Assembly: GCF_029589055.1 (NCBI RefSeq)
Contig: NZ_JARQZP010000007.1
Location: 868,001-932,000 of the forward strand
Source: Vibrio hannami
GTDB lineage: Bacteria > Pseudomonadota > Gammaproteobacteria > Enterobacterales > Vibrionaceae
Direction of reading: 5' to 3'
DNA: 64,000 nucleotides
The position numbers and the translations under genes were made by a program. Shown here one piece after another: positions 1-8,999 of this stretch (its first letter is position 1; each line of letters opens with the position of its first letter). The notes below the pieces were generated by a model, which saw nothing but the letters and a program-made list of their open reading frames with translations, did no database searches and was not told the DNA's origin.

Positions 1-37
1 GGGCATATAATACATGACCCACAAAGAAGAGGTAATC

Positions 38-733
38 ATGAGACTAGATAAATTCCTGTGTGATGCATTAGGTGCAACCCGAAAAGAAGCAACAAAAATC
101 ATTAAAAGCGGTGACGTAACAGTCAATGATGTTGTTCAGAAAAGTGGCGCATTTAAGGTTACAGAGGACTGTATAGTCGAGTGGCAGGGCAGAGAAATTG
201 CTCATCAAGGGCCTCGCTATATCATGTTGTTCAAACCGGAAGGCTTTGTTTGTTCTCACGAAGACGGGTTTAATCACACCGCCTTTGTTCTTCTTGATGA
301 AGTAAAGATGGAGAACCTTCATTTCGCTGGGCGTCTGGATGTGGACACTACTGGACTGGTTTTAATTACCGATGACGGCAAATGGTCTCACCGAATTACT
401 TCACCAAAGCACAAGTGTGAAAAACGATATCGTGTGTGGCTGGCCGATCCCGTTCAGGCTGATTATCAGGACAAGTTCGAAAATGGTATAGAGCTTAGAA
501 ATGAACGTGAACCAACGTTACCAGCGAAGTTGGAAGTGATTGATGAGCATGAAGTACTTTTAACAATTACTGAAGGCAAGTACCACCAGGTTAAGCGAAT
601 GTTTGCTGCTTTAGGTAATAAGGTAGAAGCGCTGCATCGAGAGAGCATTGGCGACATCGAACTTGATGAAGATCTTGAACCTGGAGAATACCGTTATTTG
701 ACGGACGAAGAGATCAACTCAGTGTGGAGTTGA
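38..733 (+). CDS. rsuA: 16S rRNA pseudouridine(516) synthase RsuA
   Basis: This enzyme converts U516 of 16S rRNA to pseudouridine during small-subunit assembly. An S4-like RNA-binding segment occupies about residues 1-45 and is followed by the RsuA/RluB-type catalytic domain. The motif GRLDVDTTGL places the catalytic Asp at residue 101, and KYHQVKRM is the family's C-terminal signature. The product is 231 aa, normal for RsuA. An in-frame ATG exists at 14, but the ATG at 38 is preceded by a good AAGAGG ribosome site and begins with the family's usual MRLDKFL. The gene stands alone; the next gene starts 137 bases downstream. Confidence 0.93.
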   Translation: MRLDKFLCDALGATRKEATKIIKSGDVTVNDVVQKSGAFKVTEDCIVEWQGREIAHQGPRYIMLFKPEGFVCSHEDGFNHTAFVLLDEVKMENLHFAGRLDVDTTGLVLITDDGKWSHRITSPKHKCEKRYRVWLADPVQADYQDKFENGIELRNEREPTLPAKLEVIDEHEVLLTITEGKYHQVKRMFAALGNKVEALHRESIGDIELDEDLEPGEYRYLTDEEINSVWS

Positions 734-870
734 TAGTTTTCTGACATTTATTCATCGCTTATATATTAGGGTATAGAGTCTCCCTGACGTTTATCGTTTC
801 ACTTTCTATTGCATTTTTTCTTATACGCTGTGTTTTATTCGTGCGTGCTTAACTCGCGCGCTGGAGGCTT

Positions 871-2058
871 ATGACAAACTCAACAACACAACTTAGCTTT
901 CTGATGTTCGTGGTCCTTGGCGCAATCGGTGCGCTAACACCACTTGCTATTGATATGTATCTACCGGCTATGCCATCCATTGCACGTGAGCTTGGGGTAG
1001 AAGCCGGGGCTGTTCAGATTACACTCACTGCATACACTGCCGGATTTGCTATCGGGCAGCTATTGCATGGCCCTCTGTCTGATAGTTATGGTCGACGCCC
1101 TATTTTACTTGTCGGCATCGTTTTATTTGCCGTTGGTTCAGTGGTCTGTGCGACAACGACAGATATCGAGTCACTGAAATATGTTCGCGCAGCTCAAGGT
1201 TTTGCAGGCGCGGCGGCGGCAGTGATCATTCAGGCTGTTATCAGGGATATGTTCGACAAAGAGGACTTTGCCCGAACCATGTCTTTTGTCACTCTGGTGG
1301 TAATGGTAGCACCTTTAATTGCTCCTATGCTTGGTGGACATTTGGCGGAATGGTTTGGTTGGCGTTCTATCTTCTGGGTGCTATCCATTTTTTCCATCCT
1401 GGTCATCATGGCGGTAATGTGGAAGATACCTGAAACACTAGCCCCGGAGAATCGTCAGCCTTTGCGCCTGAAAACAACGCTTCAGAACTATGTACGTCTG
1501 TTAACTAATCCTGTTGCGTTTGGGCTGATGTTTGCGGGTGGTTTCTCATTTGCAGGGATGTTTGCATTTCTGACTGCCGGCTCATTTGTTTATATCGATA
1601 TATACGGTGTAGAGCCATCGGAATTTGGTTACCTGTTTGGCTTAAACGTTGTTGTTCTAACGTTAATGACCACAGTTAACGGCAGGATTGTGAAAAAAAT
1701 GGGCTCTAAGTGGATGCTCAGCTTTGCGATTTGCATTCAGCTTTTCGCTGGGATTGGTCTGTTCTTTGGCTGGCTGGCCGATATCGGATTGTGGGGGATC
1801 GTTCCTTTTGTAATGCTTTATATTGGAATGATGTCTACAGTAGGTAGTAATGCGATGGCTTTGCTGCTGTCAAACTATCCATCAATGGCGGGTACGGCGT
1901 CTTCACTGGCAGGCACTCTAAGATTTGGTACAGGTTCTCTGGTCGGGGCATTAGTGGCAGTATTGCCAAGCCACTCGGCCTGGCCGATGATCATGACCAT
2001 GGCGCTGTGTGCCGTGTTATCTGCACTTTTATATTGGTTTATGGGAAGAAAAGTATAA
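871..2058 (+). CDS. Bcr/CflA family multidrug efflux MFS transporter
   Basis: This is a 395-residue inner-membrane drug/H+ antiporter of the major facilitator superfamily with about 12 predicted membrane helices. The N-terminal segment PLAIDMYLPAMP is the hallmark of the Bcr/CflA (DHA1) subgroup, and the helix 2-3 loop motif GPLSDSYGRRP is present. By family, likely substrates are bicyclomycin, chloramphenicol or other amphipathic compounds; the specific substrate cannot be read from sequence. A CTGGAGG ribosome site lies just before the ATG. The stop codon overlaps the start of the next gene by one base, so the two are probably translationally coupled. Confidence 0.88.
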   Translation: MTNSTTQLSFLMFVVLGAIGALTPLAIDMYLPAMPSIARELGVEAGAVQITLTAYTAGFAIGQLLHGPLSDSYGRRPILLVGIVLFAVGSVVCATTTDIESLKYVRAAQGFAGAAAAVIIQAVIRDMFDKEDFARTMSFVTLVVMVAPLIAPMLGGHLAEWFGWRSIFWVLSIFSILVIMAVMWKIPETLAPENRQPLRLKTTLQNYVRLLTNPVAFGLMFAGGFSFAGMFAFLTAGSFVYIDIYGVEPSEFGYLFGLNVVVLTLMTTVNGRIVKKMGSKWMLSFAICIQLFAGIGLFFGWLADIGLWGIVPFVMLYIGMMSTVGSNAMALLLSNYPSMAGTASSLAGTLRFGTGSLVGALVAVLPSHSAWPMIMTMALCAVLSALLYWFMGRKV

Positions 2059-2738
2059 TGTCTCTGTATAGTACTGATCTACAGAATCTGGTAAATAGCG
2101 CACTTGATGAGCTTGAGGCGGAACATAAAAAGGGCAAACTGGCGAACACACCAGTGAGCAACACGCATTTTCTCGTTCGTTGGGTAACAAGAAGCCTGAA
2201 AACTCAGCGTTTTCCTCGTAGTGTTGGTGATGACCTGACTCGTTGGCAAAAAGCGGGAAGAAGCAAGGGGACGGACTCCGATCTATTGTTTACTTTCCGC
2301 AATATCGCCCAGTTCTATGGCCATTTTCTTCCCGTAGCAGGAGAGGCTAAACCAATTAAAGATAAAGACATTGAATCTTTTCTGGAAGTGATGGAAGAGA
2401 ACGGTTGGGGTGTAAGCACTGAGTTTGATTTAACGGAAAAGTTGCAGATCTTTACTGAAGGTGACAGCTCGCTGGTTCTGTGTTCTCGACAATGCGAGGA
2501 GTGTTTTGCTGATGCGGATGAAAATGGGCATGAAACTCTGGTTAAGCCGATGAGCTTTTATGTGCGTGGTAACCACACAGCCTTTGTCAGTCTGGCAGCT
2601 AAGTCAGGCTTTTTGGTTCACAAACGAACTGGTTATAAGTCGATAGTCAAGTACCATGGTGAGTATTTAATCTTCCCGGATAATCAGGGAAATCAGCTGG
2701 CCGAAATCCCTATTGGTTTTAAGCCGGAAGGCTACTAA
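2058..2738 (+). CDS. DUF2913 family protein
   Basis: This 226-residue soluble protein has no signal peptide or membrane helix. Its opening (TDLQNLVNSALDELEAEHK, then SNTHFLVRWV and AGRSKG) matches what I recall of the DUF2913 family, which is common in vibrios and has no established function. A pair of cysteines sits in CSRQCEECF at about residues 147-155. The ATG overlaps the final A of the upstream efflux-pump stop codon, so the two genes form an operon. A longer frame begins inside the pump gene, but the overlapping ATG is the natural start. A strong hairpin terminator follows. Confidence 0.72.
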   Translation: MSLYSTDLQNLVNSALDELEAEHKKGKLANTPVSNTHFLVRWVTRSLKTQRFPRSVGDDLTRWQKAGRSKGTDSDLLFTFRNIAQFYGHFLPVAGEAKPIKDKDIESFLEVMEENGWGVSTEFDLTEKLQIFTEGDSSLVLCSRQCEECFADADENGHETLVKPMSFYVRGNHTAFVSLAAKSGFLVHKRTGYKSIVKYHGEYLIFPDNQGNQLAEIPIGFKPEGY

Positions 2739-2769
2739 GCGATATGCTTGAGTATATTCTGAATATAAG

Positions 2770-2810
2770 AGCGAGCCGTGAGTTTATACTCAATTGGGGC
2801 TCGCTTTTTT
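2770..2810 (+). terminator. Rho-independent terminator between convergent genes
   Basis: GCGAGCC (2771-2777) pairs with GGCTCGC (2798-2804) and is followed by six T. An inner TGAGT/ACTCA stem lies in the loop. It ends the plus-strand operon and overlaps the 3' end of the minus-strand SDR gene. Confidence 0.85.
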
Positions 2811-4235
2811 GCATATGGCTTTTACCATCCCCTTAAAAATGAATAGATGAGCTGGCATCATGGCAAACCAGTAAAGCAGACCTCTAAAACCTTGCGGGTG
2901 CCACCAGGCTCTAACGTCGAGTTCGCGGTAATCGCCGTGATCGATAATGGAGCACTCTAAACGACCTAATCCGGGCGCTTTCATTCCAAAAAGTAGAGAG
3001 AGAAACTTGTTCTCCTCACAACGAATTACCTTCCATGAATCGATATGATCGCCAATTTTTAGTCCCGGGCCAGCAGGACTTCTACGTGTTGGTATGCCGC
3101 CACCAACAAACAGATCCAACCATTCCCGGGTTCGCCATAAGTAGTTAGCAAAAAAATACCCTTCTTCTTTGCTACCGATTTTTTCAATCACCGCCCAAAG
3201 CTCCTCTTTGGACAGTTTTGTTTCTAGTGTCGCACCAGCATCTTTAGGGTAGTAACCATATCCAGCCTGCCAACGGTTTAGTGCTGCAGGGTCAAAGCCC
3301 CATACGTTACTGCGAATAAATTTACCTTCCTGACTGATAGAATCTGATACCGCTTCCTCATAAGAAATCAGCGTCTGCGGATAACGAGAGCGGATATCTT
3401 GTGAATTGGCAATATAGTCGTGGTCAAGTCCTGCCAGTAAGGCTTTACCTATGGTTGAAGGTACAGAGGTTACTACGCCAAGCCAGTAAGACGCCATCTT
3501 TGGGGTGAGGAGAGGCGTGGACCACAGTCTGAATGGTCGCCCGGTTGCTTTGCAAATAAGTTGAAATTGCTCTCGATAACTCAGTATATCAGGACCACCT
3601 ACTTCGTAGTAATTATGGTCTTTCGGTTCTTCGCCTAATAACGCAAGTAGGTAATGGTTGAGGTTTTTAAGTGCTATTGGGTTCGCTTTGGAGTCCACCC
3701 ATTTAGGAGCAACCAAAACAGGCAAGTTGTAGACAAAGTCCTTCATTATTTCAAAGGCTGCTGAGCCCGGACCTATAATAACGCCTGCGCGAAGCTCAGT
3801 TACTGGTACTGGAGCCTGTCGAATGATTTCACCGGTTTTTTTTCGCGCCTGAAGATGTTCTGAATTGCCGGTTTGCGGTTGAATGGCACTTAGATAGATA
3901 ACGTGTTTTACGTCGCTGCCTATCAAAGCATGCTTGAAGTTAATCGCCAGCGAAAGTTCATACACCAGAAAATCGTGACCATGTGCCATTCCGTGAACCA
4001 GAAAGAACACCAAATCATGGTCTTTCACAACGTCTCTGGTTCTTTCTTTATCAATCAGGTCAAGATAGGTAATGGTCAGCTTGTCGTGAGGAGCAACTCG
4101 AGCCTTTAGATAATCTATATTTCGGGAGGCAGCAGTCACTTCATGTCCAAGTGCCAGCAGTTGCGGAATCAGCTGAGAACCAACATAACCAGACGCACCT
4201 AAAACTAAGATTTTCTTATAATTATTCATAAACAA
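2790..4235 (-). CDS. SDR-family NAD(P)-binding protein with C-terminal DUF2867 domain
   Basis: This 481-residue protein has two parts. The N-terminal part (to about residue 290) is an atypical short-chain dehydrogenase/NmrA-like Rossmann domain opening with the nucleotide-binding motif VLGASGYVGSQL. The C-terminal part (about 330-480) resembles DUF2867, with WRTREWLDLFVGGG and a hydrophobic end. This architecture is known from proteins annotated as YbjT-like or UDP-glucose 4-epimerase-like oxidoreductases; no substrate is assigned. The start is ambiguous between two ATG codons six bases apart (MFMNN). It is convergent with the DUF2913 operon and divergent from the MATE gene. Confidence 0.8.
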   Translation of the reverse strand: MFMNNYKKILVLGASGYVGSQLIPQLLALGHEVTAASRNIDYLKARVAPHDKLTITYLDLIDKERTRDVVKDHDLVFFLVHGMAHGHDFLVYELSLAINFKHALIGSDVKHVIYLSAIQPQTGNSEHLQARKKTGEIIRQAPVPVTELRAGVIIGPGSAAFEIMKDFVYNLPVLVAPKWVDSKANPIALKNLNHYLLALLGEEPKDHNYYEVGGPDILSYREQFQLICKATGRPFRLWSTPLLTPKMASYWLGVVTSVPSTIGKALLAGLDHDYIANSQDIRSRYPQTLISYEEAVSDSISQEGKFIRSNVWGFDPAALNRWQAGYGYYPKDAGATLETKLSKEELWAVIEKIGSKEEGYFFANYLWRTREWLDLFVGGGIPTRRSPAGPGLKIGDHIDSWKVIRCEENKFLSLLFGMKAPGLGRLECSIIDHGDYRELDVRAWWHPQGFRGLLYWFAMMPAHLFIFKGMVKAICKKASPN

Positions 4236-4346
4236 ATCATATCCATATGATGGTATTTATTTTAGAATTGGTGAACTCACTGATTGACGACCTCCGGCTT
4301 CTTTCTGAACGGCCTGCCAATCTATATTTCACTCTATGAGGCTCCA

Positions 4347-5726
4347 ATGAGAAACACCTTATCACAAGCTTATCGCTATTCAAAAGGTGACTTTATACGT
4401 CGCCTGATCGCCATAGCACTGCCGATCGCTTTGCAAAACCTGATGTTTTCGAGCCGTGGACTTGTTGATGTGTTGATGCTAGGGCAGCTAGGTGAGGCAG
4501 ATGTCGCAGCCGTTGGTGTGGCTAGTCGCGCAATGTTTGTAACCACCATTATGCTGGTTGGTGTGAATATGGGTGGTGCTCTGCTGACAGCGCAATATTG
4601 GGGCGCGGGTGATAAAAAAGGGGTCAAAGAGAGTACAGCCTTAACCTGGGTTATCGCTAACAGTTTTGCGCTGCTAACCGTTGTCGGCTTTTTCTTTTTT
4701 TCAGAACCGATTATGAAGCTGGCAACGGACTCAGAGCAGGTTATACAGCTGGGTAGCGAGTACATCGTGATTACTTCCTTTAGTATGATTGCTGTCGCCT
4801 GTATTAGCAGTATGGCGGTTGGCCTCCGGGCGATGCATCAACCTGGTGTAAGCACGTTCTTTAGTGGTATCGGTATTCTGTCCAATGTGTTTTTAAACTG
4901 GGTGCTGATTTTTGGTAATTTGGGTATGCCTGCACTGGGTATCAAAGGTGCGGCAATCGCAACCGTACTCAGTGGTGCTATCGAAGTGATATGCGTATAT
5001 AGCTATATCTACTCGAAGAAACATCTTCTTGCTTTTGGTACGAAAGAACTGGCAAACATTTTTGATACCAACAAGGTAAGGCGGTTTCTTAAGCTTTCCC
5101 TGCCAACCACATTCAACTTTTTCGCCTGGGCAGCGGGTATTTTTTCTTATCACGCTCTGATGGGGCAAACGGGAGTTCAAGGGCTTGCTGCGCTCTCTGT
5201 GATGACACCTGTCGATCAAATCAGTTTTAGCTTTCTTATAGGCACCTCTAACGCCGCAGCCGTGTTGACCGGGAACAGCATCGGAGCGAAGCAGTATGAT
5301 GCAGTTTATTATCAGGCGATAGGCTTGCTTGTATTAAGCATACTGGTTGGTATAGCGATCTCTATTCTCCTCTATTTTGCGCAGGGGCCGATACTGAGTG
5401 CATTTACCGCTTTAACCCCGGAAACAAGGGCGCTTGCGGATAAGTTTATATTGATTCTATGTGCCGGTATGATCATTCGATCTGTCCCGATAACCCTTGT
5501 TGTTGGGGTTCTTCGTGCTGGTGGCGATGTGAAATATTGCCTGTATCAAGATCTGACTACTCAGTGGTTAATCGGCATCCCATTAACGGCGGTAGCTGCG
5601 ATTTTTATGGGGGCGGCTGCAGAGGTCGTCTATGCCATGTTTTTGATTGAAGAAGCTATTAAGTGTTTTAGTTGTATCCAGCGTTTGCGAAGCAAAAAAT
5701 GGATTGTAAACCTTATCGAGAAATAG
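4347..5726 (+). CDS. MATE family efflux transporter
   Basis: This 459-residue inner-membrane protein of the multidrug and toxin extrusion family has about 12 hydrophobic helices in two homologous halves (IALPIALQNLMFSSRGLVDVLMLGQLG and FLKLSLPTTFNFFAWAAGIFSYHALMG). MATE proteins expel cationic drugs or dyes using Na+ or H+; the substrate here is unknown. An upstream in-frame start at 4284 would add 21 non-conserved residues. The ATG at 4347 is preceded by GAGG at suitable spacing and gives the usual hydrophilic leader before helix 1. It is transcribed alone and divergently from the SDR gene. Confidence 0.87.
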   Translation: MRNTLSQAYRYSKGDFIRRLIAIALPIALQNLMFSSRGLVDVLMLGQLGEADVAAVGVASRAMFVTTIMLVGVNMGGALLTAQYWGAGDKKGVKESTALTWVIANSFALLTVVGFFFFSEPIMKLATDSEQVIQLGSEYIVITSFSMIAVACISSMAVGLRAMHQPGVSTFFSGIGILSNVFLNWVLIFGNLGMPALGIKGAAIATVLSGAIEVICVYSYIYSKKHLLAFGTKELANIFDTNKVRRFLKLSLPTTFNFFAWAAGIFSYHALMGQTGVQGLAALSVMTPVDQISFSFLIGTSNAAAVLTGNSIGAKQYDAVYYQAIGLLVLSILVGIAISILLYFAQGPILSAFTALTPETRALADKFILILCAGMIIRSVPITLVVGVLRAGGDVKYCLYQDLTTQWLIGIPLTAVAAIFMGAAAEVVYAMFLIEEAIKCFSCIQRLRSKKWIVNLIEK

Positions 5727-5895
5727 CTGATTTATTTGAATTTTTGCAACAAAATTTGATAAAAAGCGTGCCTAAGTCATTCTAATCTTCATGTTGAGTG
5801 TAAATAGTGTGATCAAGTATTCAAAATACTTCCGAATTGTGTGATTTTAGTGTAGATTCACAGACCCGATTTTTTAATTGCGAGCGAGCTCATTA

Positions 5896-6567
5896 ATGTT
5901 AAAACTAACTGACCTTAGTAAAGGATATCTTGATGGAGGAGAATTCCATCCGGTACTTCAAGGGGCAGAGTTAGTTTTACCACAAGGTGAGCAACTGGCA
6001 CTAATGGGTGAAAGTGGTTCGGGTAAAAGCACTTTACTCAATATTATCGCGGGTTTGGATACTGCAGATTCAGGCGAAATCTGGTTTCCCGGGTTTGCCA
6101 TGCATGACTGTAAAGAAGTCGAACGCACCGCATACCGCCGAAATAACATCGGGCATATCTTCCAGCAGTATAACCTTCTTCCAACTTTGAATATCGCAGA
6201 CAATATCCGCTTTTGCAGACAGTTAAAGGGTAAATCTGAAGATAAAGGCCTATGGCGTCAAATATTGTCGGCACTTGATCTTATGCCACTTTTAGGTCGC
6301 TACCCTGAAGAGGTCTCAGGTGGGCAACAACAAAGAGCGGCTATTGCCCGCGCTCTGTATATGGAGCCTCAGCTATTGCTTGCCGATGAACCTACGGGAA
6401 GCCTTGATGAGCGAAATGCCGAAGCGGTTATGCGCCTGTTAACGTCACTTTCCCGTCAGCTTAACTGCACTTTGCTTTTAGTTACTCATAGTGAAAAAGT
6501 CGCGAATCACATGAGCGGCTGTGTCCGTCTGCAAGGAGGACAACTGCATGTTATGGCCCGTAGTTAA
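5896..6567 (+). CDS. ABC transporter ATP-binding protein (AttE/LolD-like)
   Basis: This 223-residue ATPase belongs to the LolD/MacB-type group that works with FtsX-like permeases. Walker A is GESGSGKST (38-46), the signature is VSGGQQQR, and Walker B is LLLADEPTGSLD. An in-frame TTG at 5878 is possible, but the ATG at 5896 gives the usual start. The 3' end overlaps the permease gene by 20 bases, and a lipocalin-like gene follows. This ATPase / large FtsX permease / AttH-like order matches gene sets labelled Att in other proteobacteria. The likely role is powering lipid or lipoprotein movement across the envelope; that is inference from family and context. Confidence 0.85.
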   Translation: MLKLTDLSKGYLDGGEFHPVLQGAELVLPQGEQLALMGESGSGKSTLLNIIAGLDTADSGEIWFPGFAMHDCKEVERTAYRRNNIGHIFQQYNLLPTLNIADNIRFCRQLKGKSEDKGLWRQILSALDLMPLLGRYPEEVSGGQQQRAAIARALYMEPQLLLADEPTGSLDERNAEAVMRLLTSLSRQLNCTLLLVTHSEKVANHMSGCVRLQGGQLHVMARS

Positions 6568-8998
6568 AGCACTACTGGGTCATTATCGACGGCATCCTCT
6601 ACAAATCTTGCTTGTCTGGCTGGGCTTAACGCTCGGTATATCATTATTTGTTGGTGTTGAAGCGGTAAACCAGCACGCTAAGCAAAGCTATGTTGATGGA
6701 GAGCGCCTCTTCTCTGATCCGCTTACATACAATATTCGTTCTAAGCATAACGCAAACAAAATCCCACAGGGCCTCTATATTCAGTTGAGGCGGGAAGGTT
6801 TCAACCAGTGTGTTCCAATGGATACGTTGCGAATTGAAACTCAGTCGGGTAGAGATTTAACAATTGTCGGCCTAGATATGGTTGCCATGTTGAACATTAC
6901 TGGTGTCGAAGACCTGTCATCACTTGCTTTAGCTCAACCTCCATATCCTTTAATGTTCAGTCCCGAGCTGGCGTCTTATCTTTCTGTTAATGATGGTGAC
7001 TTTCTTCAACTGGCAAATGGAACCCAACTCGGGCCCGTCGTTATCGATCAAACCGGGTTCCTTACTGGAACCAGAATTGTTGCTGATATAGCTAAGCTAA
7101 GAGAGCTACACCGTACTGGTGGCTTCTCAGCAATTAACTGTGGCGCTATGCCAAAACTCAAGTTTGATCGTTTAAAAAAGATGCTACCTAATGGTGTAAC
7201 AGTGTCTCGCAGTTCAAAGACAGAGTTAAGTTCATTGACCCAGGCGTTTCATATGAACCTGAGCGCAATGGGGATGCTGGCATTTGTCGTTGGTTTGTTT
7301 ATCTTCTATCAGGCAATGTCTCTTTCTTTTGTCCAAAGGCAACCTCTGGTTGGTATTTTGCGCCAGACAGGTGTATCTGGCTGGCAACTTACCCAGGCGC
7401 TTCTTATCGAACTTGCGTTTCTGATTATTTTTAGCTGGTCATTTGGCAATTTGCTTGGCCTGTATTTGGCAAACGGATTGATCCCCACTGTGTCTACTAC
7501 ATTATCAGATTTGTATGATGCCGATGTCGGTCTGGTTATTCAGTGGAGTAGCGATTGGAGTATCAAAAGCCTAATTATGGCTGTAGGTGGGGGATTTGTG
7601 GCTTGTGCATGGCCTATGGTTCGCCTGCTTAAAACTCAGCCAATACGGCTTACCGCCCGCTTGTCACTGGTTCGCTTTGCTGGTCGCGAGTTCCTTTGGC
7701 AAGCTCTTGTGGCAATAGTATTGGCAGCGATAGCAATAACGTTATATAAAACGACACCTACCTCAGAAACAGGCTTTGTGTTGATAGGCCTGATGATGGT
7801 GTGTACCGCACTGTTAGTTCCGTTTTTGGTTTTCCAGCTGTTTAACTTATTTTCGTATAAGTTGCGCTGGGTAAAAGTACGATGGTTCTTTGCTGATGCC
7901 GCGGCAAGCATGAGTTACCGCGGTGTCGCGTTGATGGCATTTATGTTGGCAATGTCCGCTAACATTGCCGTTGAAACACTTGTTGGTAGCTTCAGGGAAA
8001 CGACAGATGAATGGTTAACCCAGAGACTTGCAGCCGACCTATATATTCACCCAACAAACAGCTCTGCGGCCAGAGTGAGTAACTGGCTGAAACAGCAAGA
8101 TGAAGTTGATGCGGTCTGGTGGCGCTGGGAAGAAGAGTTCATGACCACCAATGGCACTTTGCAGGTAGTGAGTACCGGTAGCAGTATTGGTGAGCGCGAC
8201 TCAATTCCAGTTAAGTTAGCGATACCTAATTACTGGTATCGCCTACATGATACCAAGAGCATCCTTGTCAGTGAGTCTATGGCACTGAAGAAAAAGATCA
8301 GGCCAGGTGATTACATCTCTTTTAATGAACCACTCAGAAAGGGTTGGTTGGTGGCTGGCGTTTATTACGATTATGGGAATCCATATAACCAGGTCATGAT
8401 GTCACACCAGAACTGGTTACATATTTTCGCCGGCCAGGGAAATGTTGGTTTAGGTGTGCACCTTAAAGAAGGGCAACAAGCGCATGCTCAAGTGTTGATC
8501 GGTAAATTGAGTACTTTCTTCCGTTTGTCAGAAGAGCGAGTGCTGAACAATACCAACATCCATAATCAGGCTATGCGAGTCTTCGACCGGACATTTATTA
8601 TTGCTGATACCTTAGGGGATCTGACATTGGTTATTGCCGTGTTTGGCCTGTTCTTTTCCACGGTTGCTGGCGAGGTGTCTAAACAGCGCCAGGTGGCATT
8701 GTTACGCTGCTTTGGTATTTCAGGCAAAGAACTAGTCGCACTGAGCAGTCTTCAACTTATGCTGTTTGGTGCTATATCTGCCATTGTTGCGTTGCCGCTA
8801 GGCTATGCTATCGCCCAGGTTATGGTTAGTGTTGGTCTAAAACAGTCATTTGGCTGGAGTATGCCTATTTATGTTATTCCTTGGGAATATATAGAAACCT
8901 TTGTCTGGACAATGGCAGCGTTACTTGTAGCGGGAGCGGCGCCAGTAATTGGAATGATAAATCGCACACCTATGAAGTCTTTGCGAGATGCGCTTTGA
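6548..8998 (+). CDS. FtsX-like ABC transporter permease
   Basis: This 816-residue inner-membrane permease appears to be two MacB/FtsX-type units joined in one chain. The N-terminal helix (LQILLVWLGLTLGISLFVGV) is followed by a large periplasmic region, an FtsX core near residues 230-370, a second periplasmic region, and a C-terminal FtsX core near 690-816. The start is the ATG at 6548, preceded by AAGGAGG at 6533-6539; a longer frame from 6521 lies wholly in the upstream ATPase gene. It overlaps that gene by 20 bases and nearly abuts the lipocalin-like gene. FtsX-type permeases usually transduce force or extrude envelope substrates rather than import solutes. Confidence 0.83.
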   Translation: MLWPVVKALLGHYRRHPLQILLVWLGLTLGISLFVGVEAVNQHAKQSYVDGERLFSDPLTYNIRSKHNANKIPQGLYIQLRREGFNQCVPMDTLRIETQSGRDLTIVGLDMVAMLNITGVEDLSSLALAQPPYPLMFSPELASYLSVNDGDFLQLANGTQLGPVVIDQTGFLTGTRIVADIAKLRELHRTGGFSAINCGAMPKLKFDRLKKMLPNGVTVSRSSKTELSSLTQAFHMNLSAMGMLAFVVGLFIFYQAMSLSFVQRQPLVGILRQTGVSGWQLTQALLIELAFLIIFSWSFGNLLGLYLANGLIPTVSTTLSDLYDADVGLVIQWSSDWSIKSLIMAVGGGFVACAWPMVRLLKTQPIRLTARLSLVRFAGREFLWQALVAIVLAAIAITLYKTTPTSETGFVLIGLMMVCTALLVPFLVFQLFNLFSYKLRWVKVRWFFADAAASMSYRGVALMAFMLAMSANIAVETLVGSFRETTDEWLTQRLAADLYIHPTNSSAARVSNWLKQQDEVDAVWWRWEEEFMTTNGTLQVVSTGSSIGERDSIPVKLAIPNYWYRLHDTKSILVSESMALKKKIRPGDYISFNEPLRKGWLVAGVYYDYGNPYNQVMMSHQNWLHIFAGQGNVGLGVHLKEGQQAHAQVLIGKLSTFFRLSEERVLNNTNIHNQAMRVFDRTFIIADTLGDLTLVIAVFGLFFSTVAGEVSKQRQVALLRCFGISGKELVALSSLQLMLFGAISAIVALPLGYAIAQVMVSVGLKQSFGWSMPIYVIPWEYIETFVWTMAALLVAGAAPVIGMINRTPMKSLRDAL

Positions 8999-8999
8999 T